Part shown: positions 7,721-18,900 of the stretch, in pieces | Layout of the letters: the number at the start of each line of letters is the position of its first letter | How positions within the stretch are numbered: position 1 is the first letter of the stretch | Source of the DNA: Burkholderiaceae bacterium | GTDB taxonomy: Bacteria > Pseudomonadota > Gammaproteobacteria > Burkholderiales > Burkholderiaceae_C | NCBI GenBank assembly: GCA_024235895.1 | Contig: JACKLM010000003.1 | Span: forward strand, 682,001 to 746,000 | DNA: 64,000 bases | Reading direction: 5' to 3' | Translations under genes and position numbers: made by a program | Notes under the pieces: generated by a model | The model's database searches: none | What the model saw: the letters and a program-made list of their open reading frames with translations, nothing else | Told to the model about the DNA's origin: nothing

Positions 7721-10700
7721 GCCTGTTCAAGGTCTATGTCTTCACGCCGCCGGGTCTGCGCGACCCGACGCTGGCGATCGCGGCCTCGCGCGCCGGTGCG
7801 GTCGGCATCTACAACGCCGAGTTCGATACCGACAACGATGCCGCGATCGACGCCCTGGACCGCATGGCGCAGCTCGGTCGTGGGCCGTTCGGGCTGAAGC
7901 TCGATGCCGTCGACGACGCCCTGGGGGCGGCGATCGACGGCGCTTTGGAAGCCGGTCGAGGGCCGGACTGGCTGATCCTGGATGCGCCGTTGCTGGACTC
8001 GCAGCGCGCGGCGGTAGCGCGCTGGCGTGCCGCCGGCGTACGCGTGCTGGCCGAGGTCCGGACCGCGGCACCGCTGGCCGCAGGCGCCGAGGCCGCGATC
8101 GACGGCCTGGTCGTCAAGGGCAACGAGGCACCGGGCCTGGTCGGCGAGGACGCCAGCTTCATCCTGCTGCAGAAGTGGATGCAGCGCACCACGCTGCCGC
8201 TGGTGCTGCGTGGCGGGCTGACGCCGCAGGTGGCGGCGGCGATCCAGGCCCAGGGTGCGGTCGGCGGGGTGCTCGAGTCCCAGCTGCTGATGCTCGACGA
8301 GGTTCGCATCGCCGACGGCGTCCGCAAGTCCGTCGCGCGCCTGTCCGGCAGCGAGACCGTGGCGGTCGGCGACGGCGAGTCCGGGGAGTACCTGCGCATC
8401 CTCGTGCGTCCTGGCTTCGACGCCGCGCGTCGGCTCGTGAGCGAGGGCGAGGGCCTGCGCTGGGACGCGCTGCGCGAGCGGATCGCGGGCGGCACGGGTT
8501 GGGAAGACGCGGCGCGCGGGCTGCTGCCGATCGGGCAGGAGGTCGCCTTCGCCGAGGCCTGGCGTCGCCGCCACGGCAGCCTGCGCGGCATCTTGGCGGC
8601 GATCGACGACGCGGTGGCGGCCTTGCCGGCGCTCGTCCGCGGCCAGCCGGTGCTGCGCGAGGATGGGCCGCTGGCGCGCGCGCTGGGCACGCGCTATCCG
8701 ATCGTGCAGGGGCCGATGACGAGGGTGTCGGACACGGCCGAGTTCGCGCTCGCGGTCGCCGAGGCCGGCGCCTTGCCGATGATCGCTTTCGCGCTGCTCG
8801 AGGGTCAGACGCTGCAGCGCCTGCTGGAGCGCACCGAGGCGCTGCTCGCCGAGCGGCCCTGGGGCATCGGGCTGCTCGGCTTCGCACCGCAGACTCTGCT
8901 GGACGAGCAGCTGCGGGTCGCCTCGCACTTTCGCCCCGCCTACGCGATCATCGCCGGGGGTCGGCCGGATCAGGCGGCGCAGCTCGAGCACTCTGGCGTG
9001 CGGACCTTCCTGCATGTGCCGTCGGCCAAGCTGATCCCGGGCTTCCTCGCCGAGGGCGCGCGCCGCTTCATCTTCGAAGGCCGCGAGTGCGGCGGCCATA
9101 TCGGGCCGCTGTCGAGCTTCGTGCTGTGGAGCACGATGGTCGACGCGCTGGGTGACGAGATCGCCTCCGGCAAGGTCAAGGCCGACGAGCTCGAGCTGCT
9201 GTTCGCCGGTGGCGTGCACGATGCTGGCTCGTCGGCGATGCTGCAGGTGCTGGTCGCGCCGCTGGCCGCAGCCGGCGCGCGCGTCGGCGTGCTGATGGGC
9301 AGCGCCTACCTCTTCACGCGCGAGATCGTGGCCAGCGGTGCCATCGTCGAGCCGTTCCAGCGCGAGGTGATCGCCTGCGAGCACACGGTCAACCTCGAGT
9401 CCGGCCCCGGCCACGCGAGCCGCTGCGCCTACACGCCGTTCGCCGCCGAGTTCTTCCGCGAGCGGGCCCGGCTGAAGCGCGACGGCGTGCCCGCCGACGA
9501 GAGCCGGCGCGCGCTCGACGACCTCATCCTCGGCCGCCTGCGCATCGCCAGCAAGGGCTGCAAGCGCGACGGCCTGAACGCGCCGCTGCGCGCGCTGGAC
9601 GAGGCGCAGCAGCGCGCCGAGGGCATGTACATGCTCGGCCAGGTCGCGACGCTGCGCGACCGCGTGATCGACATCGCGACGCTGCACGGCGAGGTCACCG
9701 CCGGTGCCGCGGCGCGGCTCGCGCGCGACGAGGTCGTCGACGCGGCGGCGCAGGCTGCCGGCGGCGAGCCGGCCGATGTCGCCATCATCGGTATCGCCTG
9801 CGTCCTGCCCAAGGCGGCCGATGCGCGCGCCTTCTGGGACAACGTCGTCGACCGTGTCGACGCGATCACCGAGATCCCGCCGCACCGCTGGGACTGGAGG
9901 CTCTACTTCGACCCCGATCGCCAGGCGCGCGACAGGATCTACGCCAAGTGGGGCGGCTTCCTCGACGACATGGCGTTCGACCCCACGCGCTTCGGGCTGC
10001 CTCCGAAGTCGGTGCAGGCGGTCGACCCGATGCAGCTGATGGGGCTCGAGGTCGCACGCCGCACGCTCGAGGATGCCGGCTACGACCAGCGCCCGTTCGA
10101 CCGCGAGCGCGCGTCGGTGATCGTCGGCGCCAGCGGCGGGGCGGGCGACTTCGGGCTGCAGTACGGCCTGCGCTCCGAGCTGCCGCGCTTTGCCGGCAGC
10201 CTGCCGGCGGAGGTCGCGGCGCGGCTTCCGGAATGGACCGAGGATTCGTTCGCCGGCATCCTGCCCAATGTCGTTGCCGGCCGCATCGCCAACCGGCTGA
10301 ACTTCGGCGGCATCAACCTGGCCGTCGATGCCGCCTGCGCGTCGTCGCTGGCGGCGGTCTACCAGGGTGTGGCGGAGCTGACCGCCGGGCGCAGCGACTT
10401 CGTCATCGCCGGCGGCGTCGACACCGTGCAAGGGCCGTTCGGCTACCTGTGCTTCAGCAAGACCCAGGCGCTGTCGCCGCGCGGGCGTTGTTCGACCTTC
10501 GACGCCGAAGGCGACGGCATCGTGATCAGCGAAGGTATCGCGATGGTCGCCCTCAAGCGCCTGGCCGACGCCGAGCGCGACGGCGACCGCATCTACGCCG
10601 TGATCAAGGGCTTGGGGGCGAGCAGCGACGGCAGGGCCAAGGGCCTGACCGCGCCCTTGCCCGCGGGGCAGTTGCGCGCGATGCGGCGCGCCTACCGGAT

Positions 10701-13700
10701 GGCCGGTTTCGGCGCCGCCACGGTCGGATTGTTCGAGGCGCATGGCACCGGCACCGTTGCCGGCGACACCGCCGAGCTCGAGAGCACGACGCGGCTGATC
10801 CGCGAGCAGGGCGCCGGGCCGCGCCAGGCCGTGATCGGGTCGGTCAAGACCAATATCGGCCATACCAAGGCCTGTGCGGGGATCGCCGGCCTGGTCAAGG
10901 CGGCGCTGGCGTTGCACCACCGGGTGCTTCCCCCGCATCGCAACGTGCAGACGCCCAACGCCGTGCTCGCCGACCCGGAGGCGCCGCTGTACCTGCTCGA
11001 CACACCCATGCCCTGGCTGGCCGGCGACCTCCCGCGCCGGGCGGCCTGCAGTGCCTTCGGCTTCGGCGGCACCAACTTCCACGTCGTGATGGAGGAGTAT
11101 GCGGGCGAGTACCGCCCCTGGCTGCGCGCCCCGGCCGCCGAGCGCGGCAGCGCCGAGCTGCTGGCCTTCGCCGAGGACGACGCGCCGGCGCTCGCGTCCC
11201 GTCTCGAGTCGCTGGCGGCGGCACTGCCCGGGCTGCAGGCGGTCGAGTTGCGCGACCTGGGGGCCAGCCTGGCGGCGAGGTGGCGGCCGGCGCGCAGCGT
11301 GGCGGCGATCGTCGCGCGCGACCTTGATGACCTCGGCAGCAAGCTCGCCGCCGCGGCGGCGCGGCTGCGCGGCAGCCAGCGGCCCTTGCCGCCCGGCGCC
11401 TGGCTGGGCGACGCGACCGCGCCGGCGGGCCGGATCGCGGTGCTGTTTCCGGGCCAGGGTTCGCAGTATCCCGGCATGGCGCGCGAGGCGGCGCTGCACT
11501 TCGACGAGCTGCGCGACGCGCTCGAAGAGGCCGATCGCGTGCTCGCGCCGGCGCTGGCGGCGCGCTTCGGCGCGGGCAGCCGGCTCAGTGGTTTCGTCTA
11601 CCCGCGCGGAGCCTACGACGAGGCGGCGCAGACGCAGGCGCGCCTGCGTCTGACGAGCACCGATGTCGCACAACCGGCGCTCGGCGCGGTCGAGGTCGGG
11701 CTGTGGCGACTGATGGCCTCGCTCGGGCTGAAGCCGGACATGGTGGCAGGCCACAGCTATGGCGAGTTCGTCGCCTTGCACGCCGCCGGCGCGATCGACT
11801 TCGAGGCCCTGATGCAGCTGTCGGCCGCGCGTGGCCGCTTCATCGTCGACGCGGCGCGTGCGCAGGGCGCCGAGCTCGGCACGATGGTCGCGGTGAATGC
11901 CACGCGCAAGGTGGTCGAGGACGCGATCGCCGACATCGACGGCGTCATCATCGCCAACCACAACGCACCGGCGCAGTGCATCCTGTCGGGCTCGCACGAC
12001 GCGGTGCGGGCGGCGTCGGCGCGACTCGAGCGCGACGGCGTCGAGCTCAGCGCGATCCCGGTCGCGGCCGCCTTCCACTCGGCGCTCGTGCGGCCGGCGC
12101 AGGAGCCGCTGGCGGCGCTGATCGACGCCACCCCGTGGGCGGCCCAGGTGCTTCCCGTCTACTCGAATACCACGGCGCGTGCCCACGCGGCGGACCCGGC
12201 GCGGGTCAGGAAGCAGATGGCCGAGCACCTCGTCAGGCCGGTGGAGTGGGTGGCACAGATCGAGGCGATGGCGGCCGACGGCGCGCACATCTTCGTCGAG
12301 GTCGGGCCGCGACCCGTGCTGAGCCGCCTCGTCGGCCGCATCCTCGACCGCCGGCCGCATGTCGCGGTCGCCCTCGACGACGGCAGCGGTGGCCTCGCCG
12401 GGCTGCTCGGTGGCGTCGCCCAGCTGCTGTGCGCCGGCGTCCCGCTGGACCTGGGGCGGCTGTATGCGCGCCGCGATTGCCGTATCGGCGATGCGGACCA
12501 GCCTTCGTCGCTGAGCCGCGCCGAACCGCTGTCGCCGCATGCCTGGATGCTCAACGGCAGCGGCGCGCGTCGTGCCAGCGAGCCGGTGCGCCAGATCGGC
12601 GTCACGCTCGAACAGGCGCAGGCGGCGCCAGTTCCGTCACGCGCTCCGGCAGCGCCGCCGGCGCCGGCGGCGCTCGGCGAGGCGTCGACGCCGACGGTCA
12701 CGCCTTCCGTGCCGCGGGTGCCGCAACGGCCCGCGTTTGTCCCACCCCCCCGAACGACAGGCCGACCCATGGATGATCGACGACCACCGCCCGGACCGAC
12801 GGACCCGTCCGTCATGGCCGAGTACTTCGCGACGATGCGCCAGTTCCTGGAGACCCAGGAGCGCGTGATGGACGCCTTTCTCGGTGGCGCCGGCACCGTG
12901 GCACGCCCGTCGCTGCGGCTGTCGCGTTCGATCGCGAGCGCACTGCCCCGCGTCACCGAGCTGCCCCTGCCCGCGCCGATGGCGTCGGTGACCGTGCAGG
13001 CGCCGCCCGACGCCGCGCCGCGCGCCGAGCCGAAGCCGGTCGCGACGAAGGCGGTCGCCCCCGCGCCGACGGCGTCAGCCGCGCCGGTGCCGGCGGCGGC
13101 TGCGTCGCCGGGGCCGCACACAGCGCCAGCCGCCACCAGTGTGCCGGCGCCGGCGGCCACCGCACCGGCGGCGGGCATCGGGCTGACGCGCGAGCGGCTG
13201 CTCGAATTGCTGCTCGGCATCGTCGAGGAGAAGACCGGCTACCCGCGCGACATGGTCGGTGTCGACCAGAACCTGGAGGCCGATCTTGGGATCGACTCGA
13301 TCAAGCGCATCGAGGTCGTCGGCGAGCTGCTGCAACAGCTGCCGGCGGCGCATCGCGATGCCTTGACCGCGCAGCGCAGCAAGCTCAACACGCAGCCCAC
13401 CCTGGGCGGCATGCTCGATCTGGTGGCGTCGGTCCAGGTGGGAGGCGCGGTCGCTGTCCCTTTTGAATCGGCCGGGGGGGACTCAGGGGTCGATGGCGCT
13501 TCCGGCGCCGTCAGCCACCCACCCCGGCAGATCATGACTGGCGTGGCCGAACCCATTCCCGCCGACGCAGGCCGGGCCCTGGAGCGCGGCCGCTTCGTGC
13601 TGACGCGCGACGCGACGGGCGTGGCCGACACATTGGCGGCACTGTTACGCGAACGCGGCGTCGAGGTGAGGACCGTCGATGCCGATCTGGGCGACGAGGC

Positions 13701-15990
13701 GGCGCTGCGGCGTTGGATCGCCGAGATTGGGGACGTCCCGGTGGCCGGCGTGCTGCACCTGGCGGCGCTCGGCACGCCACCGCTCGGCGAGGAGCCGGCG
13801 GCGTGGCGCGAGGCGCTGCGGCGCAACGAGAAATCGCTGTTCGTGCTGCTGAACGGGATCGACGCGCAGCTGGTCGAGCGTGGCCAGCTGCTGGCGGCGA
13901 GCGACCTGGGCGGCTGCTTCGGTCGCGACGGCCGCGCTCGGCGCGGGCTGCGGCTGCTCGGCGGCGCCGTCGGCGCGCTCAAGTCGTATCTCGAGGAGCG
14001 GCCGGCGCTGCGCGTCAGGGCGGTCGACCTCGACCCGGCCTGCGCGGCTGACGCGCAGGCCGCGCAGCTGCTGGCCGAGATCGAGCTCGACGGCGGGCGG
14101 CAGGAGGTCGGCTACCCGGCTGGCATTCGCACCACCTTCCGCACCGTCGCCGCGCCGCTGCAGGCCGACCCCGCGCGCACCGCGGCGCTGCAGGACCTGG
14201 TCGTGCTGGCCACCGGTGGCGCGCGTGGCATCACCGCCGAGGTGCTGCGCGAGCTGGCCGAACCGGGCCGCACGCTGGTGCTGACCGGACGCAGCGCGCT
14301 GGTCGAGGTCGAGGAGGCTGATACCGTGGCGCTGCCCGATGCCGCGGCGCTGCGCCAGCACTTCGTCGCCCAGGTCCGCGCCGGCACGCTGCAAGCCACG
14401 CCCGGCGAAATCCAGCGCCGGGTGCAGCTGGCGCTCGCGCAGCGCGAGATGCGGGCCAATATCGCTGACCTGAGGCGCGCCGGGGCGCGGGTCGAGTATC
14501 ACGCGGTCGACGTCACCGAGGCCGGTGCGGTCGGCGCGCTGATGGCAGAGCTGGTGCGCCGCCACGGCCGCATCGACGGCATCGTCCACGGCGCGGGCGT
14601 GATCGAGGACAAGCGGCTGGCAGACAAGACGGGGGACTCCTGGTCCCGCGTCGTCGATACCAAGGTCCTGGGCCTGCTCGCGCTGGCGCGCCACGTCGAC
14701 CCGGACCGTCTGCGTTTTCTCACCGTGTTCAGCTCGGTGGCCGGACGCTACGGCAACAGCGGTCAGTCCGATTACGCGACCGCCAACGAGCTGATGAACC
14801 GGTTGTGCGCGCAGCTGCAGGCGCAGTGGGGCGAGCGGGTCGTCGTCTCGGCGTTGTGCTGGGGCCCCTGGGGACCGACGACGCATGGCGCCGGCATGGT
14901 CACCCCCGAAGTCGAGGCCAAGTTCGCGGCCAAGGGCGTGCGCCTGGTCTCGGCGGCGCTGGGCCGGCAGCTGTTCCGCGCCGAGCTCGGGCGTGCCGGC
15001 GCTGCGCCGGTCGAGGTCGTCTGCGGTGAAGCAGACTGGGAGCGCCATGAGGCCGCGCGCGCCGCGGTGCGGCCGGCGCCGACGCTGGCACCGCTGCTCG
15101 GCGCAAGCAACCCCGAGGCCCGGCCGACCGGCGAGCGCATCGTGCCGCTGCGGCTCGACCCGGCACGCCACCTCTATCTGCAGGAGCACGCGCTGGACGG
15201 CCGCTACGTGCTGCCGGCGGCGGCGGCGCTGGAGATCTTCGCCGAGGCCGCGGCGGCGCTGTGGCCGGGCTGGAAGGTGGCCGAGGTGCGCGAGCACCGG
15301 CTGATGAAGGGGGTCGAACTCGGCCCCGAGGGGCGCGAGCTGCGCGTCGTGCTCAGTTCGCCACCGTATGGCAGCAGCGAAGGCTTCGAGGTCCACGCCG
15401 AGTTGCAGAGTGCACTCGGCAGCGGGCGTTGGCTGACCCATTACCGAGCGGTCGTGCGCCTCGCGGCGCAGCTGCCGGATGCGGTGCCGATGCCGCGCCG
15501 GCGTCACACCGAGCGGCAGCTGACGCCGGCCAAGGCCTATGGCGAATGGCTGTTCCACGGGCCGAGGCTGCAGGTCATCGATGCGATCGACGGCCTGTCG
15601 GCGGCCGGCGCCGCGGCCCAGGTCCGCGCGACCGAGCCGGCGCTCTGGCTGGCGGACGAGCCCGGTGGCAGCGCCTGGATCTTCGACCCGGCGCTGCTGG
15701 ACGCCGCGGCGCAGATGGCCTGGTTGTGGGCGCGCAGCCAGCGCGACGAATCCGCGCTGCCGGCACGCTTCGGCCGCGTCGTTCGCTACCGCGAGCGGCT
15801 GCCGCGGCGCTTGCACATGGAGTACCAGCGGCTCGCCGCCGACGATCCGGCGCTGGTGCGCGGCCATGTGACCTTCTTCGACGAGGCCGGCGAGCCGGTG
15901 CTGGCGGTGGAGGAGCTCGACAGCATCGCCAGCGCCGCGCTGAACCGGCTCGGCGGCACGGCGCGCGTCGCCGCCGGGGCATCGTCGTGA
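7717..15990 (+). CDS. PKS1: multidomain PUFA-type polyketide/fatty acid synthase (ER-ER'-KS-AT-ACP-KR-DH)
   Basis: A 2757-residue megasynthase. Residues 1-240 are a degenerate, and 310-650 an intact-looking, nitronate-monooxygenase (2-nitropropane dioxygenase) TIM barrel with RECGGHIGP, the flavin enoyl reductase type of PfaD. KS starts near 687: Cys874 in DAACASS, His1009 in HGTGT, His1049 in NIGHTKACAG. AT spans about 1240-1560 with Ser1347 in GHSYGE. A Pro/Ala linker follows, holding a helix (MAEYFATMRQFLETQERVM), then one ACP with Ser1861 in LGIDSIK. KR covers about 1950-2400 (GGARGITAEVL; Tyr2353 in DYATANELMN). DH at 2470-2740 has a perfect HxxxGxxxxP with His2491 and a later LLDAAAQ Asp. 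AGGAGG precedes ATG 7717. Pfa systems have tandem ACPs and a separate ER; here there is one ACP and the ER is fused. Probably an iterative lipid or polyketide synthase; product unknown. Confidence 0.92.
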   Translation: MSLFKVYVFTPPGLRDPTLAIAASRAGAVGIYNAEFDTDNDAAIDALDRMAQLGRGPFGLKLDAVDDALGAAIDGALEAGRGPDWLILDAPLLDSQRAAVARWRAAGVRVLAEVRTAAPLAAGAEAAIDGLVVKGNEAPGLVGEDASFILLQKWMQRTTLPLVLRGGLTPQVAAAIQAQGAVGGVLESQLLMLDEVRIADGVRKSVARLSGSETVAVGDGESGEYLRILVRPGFDAARRLVSEGEGLRWDALRERIAGGTGWEDAARGLLPIGQEVAFAEAWRRRHGSLRGILAAIDDAVAALPALVRGQPVLREDGPLARALGTRYPIVQGPMTRVSDTAEFALAVAEAGALPMIAFALLEGQTLQRLLERTEALLAERPWGIGLLGFAPQTLLDEQLRVASHFRPAYAIIAGGRPDQAAQLEHSGVRTFLHVPSAKLIPGFLAEGARRFIFEGRECGGHIGPLSSFVLWSTMVDALGDEIASGKVKADELELLFAGGVHDAGSSAMLQVLVAPLAAAGARVGVLMGSAYLFTREIVASGAIVEPFQREVIACEHTVNLESGPGHASRCAYTPFAAEFFRERARLKRDGVPADESRRALDDLILGRLRIASKGCKRDGLNAPLRALDEAQQRAEGMYMLGQVATLRDRVIDIATLHGEVTAGAAARLARDEVVDAAAQAAGGEPADVAIIGIACVLPKAADARAFWDNVVDRVDAITEIPPHRWDWRLYFDPDRQARDRIYAKWGGFLDDMAFDPTRFGLPPKSVQAVDPMQLMGLEVARRTLEDAGYDQRPFDRERASVIVGASGGAGDFGLQYGLRSELPRFAGSLPAEVAARLPEWTEDSFAGILPNVVAGRIANRLNFGGINLAVDAACASSLAAVYQGVAELTAGRSDFVIAGGVDTVQGPFGYLCFSKTQALSPRGRCSTFDAEGDGIVISEGIAMVALKRLADAERDGDRIYAVIKGLGASSDGRAKGLTAPLPAGQLRAMRRAYRMAGFGAATVGLFEAHGTGTVAGDTAELESTTRLIREQGAGPRQAVIGSVKTNIGHTKACAGIAGLVKAALALHHRVLPPHRNVQTPNAVLADPEAPLYLLDTPMPWLAGDLPRRAACSAFGFGGTNFHVVMEEYAGEYRPWLRAPAAERGSAELLAFAEDDAPALASRLESLAAALPGLQAVELRDLGASLAARWRPARSVAAIVARDLDDLGSKLAAAAARLRGSQRPLPPGAWLGDATAPAGRIAVLFPGQGSQYPGMAREAALHFDELRDALEEADRVLAPALAARFGAGSRLSGFVYPRGAYDEAAQTQARLRLTSTDVAQPALGAVEVGLWRLMASLGLKPDMVAGHSYGEFVALHAAGAIDFEALMQLSAARGRFIVDAARAQGAELGTMVAVNATRKVVEDAIADIDGVIIANHNAPAQCILSGSHDAVRAASARLERDGVELSAIPVAAAFHSALVRPAQEPLAALIDATPWAAQVLPVYSNTTARAHAADPARVRKQMAEHLVRPVEWVAQIEAMAADGAHIFVEVGPRPVLSRLVGRILDRRPHVAVALDDGSGGLAGLLGGVAQLLCAGVPLDLGRLYARRDCRIGDADQPSSLSRAEPLSPHAWMLNGSGARRASEPVRQIGVTLEQAQAAPVPSRAPAAPPAPAALGEASTPTVTPSVPRVPQRPAFVPPPRTTGRPMDDRRPPPGPTDPSVMAEYFATMRQFLETQERVMDAFLGGAGTVARPSLRLSRSIASALPRVTELPLPAPMASVTVQAPPDAAPRAEPKPVATKAVAPAPTASAAPVPAAAASPGPHTAPAATSVPAPAATAPAAGIGLTRERLLELLLGIVEEKTGYPRDMVGVDQNLEADLGIDSIKRIEVVGELLQQLPAAHRDALTAQRSKLNTQPTLGGMLDLVASVQVGGAVAVPFESAGGDSGVDGASGAVSHPPRQIMTGVAEPIPADAGRALERGRFVLTRDATGVADTLAALLRERGVEVRTVDADLGDEAALRRWIAEIGDVPVAGVLHLAALGTPPLGEEPAAWREALRRNEKSLFVLLNGIDAQLVERGQLLAASDLGGCFGRDGRARRGLRLLGGAVGALKSYLEERPALRVRAVDLDPACAADAQAAQLLAEIELDGGRQEVGYPAGIRTTFRTVAAPLQADPARTAALQDLVVLATGGARGITAEVLRELAEPGRTLVLTGRSALVEVEEADTVALPDAAALRQHFVAQVRAGTLQATPGEIQRRVQLALAQREMRANIADLRRAGARVEYHAVDVTEAGAVGALMAELVRRHGRIDGIVHGAGVIEDKRLADKTGDSWSRVVDTKVLGLLALARHVDPDRLRFLTVFSSVAGRYGNSGQSDYATANELMNRLCAQLQAQWGERVVVSALCWGPWGPTTHGAGMVTPEVEAKFAAKGVRLVSAALGRQLFRAELGRAGAAPVEVVCGEADWERHEAARAAVRPAPTLAPLLGASNPEARPTGERIVPLRLDPARHLYLQEHALDGRYVLPAAAALEIFAEAAAALWPGWKVAEVREHRLMKGVELGPEGRELRVVLSSPPYGSSEGFEVHAELQSALGSGRWLTHYRAVVRLAAQLPDAVPMPRRRHTERQLTPAKAYGEWLFHGPRLQVIDAIDGLSAAGAAAQVRATEPALWLADEPGGSAWIFDPALLDAAAQMAWLWARSQRDESALPARFGRVVRYRERLPRRLHMEYQRLAADDPALVRGHVTFFDEAGEPVLAVEELDSIASAALNRLGGTARVAAGASS

Positions 15991-18900
15991 ACGAGCCGGT
16001 CGCGATCATCGGCATGGCCTGCCGCTTCGCGCAGGCGGGCGATCTGCGCCGCTTCTGGAACAACATCCTCGGCCGCGTCGATGCCATCGGCGAGCCGGCG
16101 CCGAACTGGGACGCGCAGCGCTACCTCGACGCCGGCCGCATCGCGACCTGGCATGGTGGCTACCTGCGCGAGCTGTACCGCTTCGACCCGCGCGAGTTCG
16201 GCATCATGCCGAACTCGATCGACGGCGGCGAGCCGGACCAGTTCCTCGCGCTCGCGGTGGCGGCCGAGGCGCTGGCCGATGCAGGCTACCTCGGGCCGCG
16301 CGTCGACCACGCGCACACCGGCATCATCCTCGGACACAGCACCTACCTGCACCGCGGGCAGGTGACGGTGATCCAGACCGACATCGTTATCGACCAGACG
16401 CTGGAGCTGCTGCGTGTGCTGATGCCGGAGCTGACCCCGGCGCAGGCCGCGTCGATGCGCGCGCTGCTGGCACGCAAGCTGCCGCCGATGAACGCCGACA
16501 CCGCACCCGGTCTGGTGCCGAACGTGATGACCGGCCGGATCGCGAACCGGCTCGACCTGAAGGGCCCGAACTACCTCGTCGACGCCGCCTGCTCGTCGTC
16601 GCTGCTGGCGGTCGGCGCGGCGATCGACGAGCTGCGCACCGGCCGCAGCCGCATGATGCTCGCTGGCGGCGTCAACGCCTCGCTGCCGGCCGACGTGACG
16701 ACCATCTTCACCCAGCTCGGCGCGCTCAGCCGGCGCGGCAAGCTGCGCGCGTTCGAGTCCGGCAGCGACGGCACGCTGCTGGGCGAGGGCCTGGGCGTGA
16801 TCGTGCTCAAGCGGCTCGACGATGCACTGGCTGACGGCGACCGCATCTATGCCGTGCTGCGCGCCATCGGACAGTCCAGCGACGGTCGCGGCACCGGGCT
16901 GCTGGCGCCCAGCCTCGAGGGCGAAACGCTGGCGATCCGCCGCGCCTACGAGTCCTGCGGCGTCGACCCCGCCAGCGTCGGCCTCGTCGAGGCGCATGGC
17001 ACCGGCATCCCGCTGGGCGACCGCACCGAGATCGCGGCACTGAAGGCGGTGTTCGGCGAGCGCGAGGCGCCGGTCGGCACCAAGGCGCTCGGGTCGGTCA
17101 AGTCGATGATCAGCCATTGCATCCCGGCCGCCGGCGTGGCCGGGATCATCAAGACCGCACTCGCGCTGCACCACCGCACGCTGCCGCCGACCTTGTGCGA
17201 CGAGGTCAACCCCGAGCTCGGCATCGAGGGCACGCCGTTCTACGTCAACACGCGCAGCGCGCCCTGGGTGGCGCGGCCGGGCGCGCTGCGGCGCGCCGGT
17301 GTCGATGCCTTCGGCTTCGGTGGCACCAATTCGCACGCGGTGCTGGAGCAGGCACCGCCGCAGGCGCGCCGCCCGGCGCTGCTGACCGAATGGCCGGCCG
17401 AGCTGTGCGTGGTCTCGGCCCCGACGCAGCCCGAGCTCGTCGTGGCGTTGCAGCGGCTGAAGGAGGCGCTGGCGCGCAACCCGACGTGGCGGATCGCCGA
17501 GGTGGCGGCGGCGCTCGCACGGACCGACCGTACCGAGCTGCATCGACTGGCGATCGTCGGCAAGGATATCGCCGGCTTGGCCAAGGGACTGGATCAGGCG
17601 CTGGCGCGCCTGCGCGAGACACCGCTGGAGCCGTCCTGGACCGCGCGCGGTGGCGTGCACTATGGCGCCGCGCGCGAGCGCGGCAAGCTCGCCTTCCTGT
17701 TTCCGGGCGAGGGTTCGCAGTACCCGGAGATGTTCGCCGACCTCGCGCTGTGCTTCGAGCCGGTGCAGCAGTGGCTGGACTTCTGGCACGGGCTGTACGG
17801 GCTGCCCGACGGCCAGACGCGCACCGACATCGTCTTCCCGAGCGCCGAGATCGGCGCCGAGCGCCGGCGCGAACTCGAGCAGCGCATGCACGACATGGAC
17901 GTCGGCTCGGAGTCGGTGTTCATCGGGGGCATGGCGATGCACGAGCTGCTGGCGGCGCTCGGCGTCGAGCCCGACGCCATGCTCGGCCACAGTTCGGGCG
18001 AGTCGGCCGCGCTCGGCGCCTCCGGTGCCAACCCGGCGACCACGGCCGCCGAGCGCGCGTCGTGCATCGCCAGGCACTATGCGGTCTACGAACAGCTGCT
18101 CGCCGACGACCGGATCCCGGTCGGGGCGCTGCTCGCGGTCGGCGCGCTGCCGACCGACATCGTCGAGGCGGAGCTGGCGGCGGTGCCCGATGTCGTCGTC
18201 GCAATGGACAACTGCGCCAACCAGATGGTCCTGTACGGTCCGCCGGCGCGTATCGCCGAGATCCAGCAGCGACTGACTGCGCTCGGCGCGATCTGTATGA
18301 CGCCACCCTTCGACCGCGGCTACCACACGCCGGCCTTCGCCGCCGCGGCCGAGGCATTCCGGCGCTACTACGACGACGTGCACCTCGGGCTGCCGCGGGT
18401 GACGATGTACTCCTGCGCGACCGCAGCACCCTTTCCCGACAGCCCGCAGGCGGTGCGCGAGCTGGCGGCGGCACAGTGGTCGTCCAAGGTGCGCTTCCGC
18501 GAGACGATCCTGCGCATGCACGACGACGGCGTGCGGTTGTTCGTCGAGGTCGGCCCGTCGGCCAAGCTGACGGCCTTCGTCGGTGACATCCTGGTCGACC
18601 ACGAGCACACTGCCGTGGCGACCAACGTGCGCCGCCGCGGTGGCGTCGAGCAACTGCTGTCCGCACTCGCCCAGCTCTGGATCGCGGGCCACGGGCCGGT
18701 GCTCGAGCGATTGTTCGCGCCGCGCGCGATCGCGCCGATCGACCTCGACGGCTCGCCGGCGGCGCCGCGCGGCGTGCTGCTCGACAACACGTTGCCGGTG
18801 ATCCGGCTGACCGACGACGAGCGCGCGGCCTTGCGCGCGCTGGCAGCGCCGGCGCTGCCGGCCACCGCCGAAGCAGATCGCCTCGAGCGGCCGGTCGACA

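Noticed and set aside
7612..12540. A 1642-codon open frame antisense to PKS1
   Set aside because: It lacks any recognisable motif, is rich in Arg, Gln and His as expected from reading GC-rich codons backwards, and the plus strand carries complete enzyme domains over the same bases.
15261..15986. In-frame upstream extension of PKS2 to 15261
   Set aside because: This stretch overlaps the DH domain of PKS1 in another frame and is Arg/Ala/Gly-rich noise; the KS begins immediately after GTG 15987.
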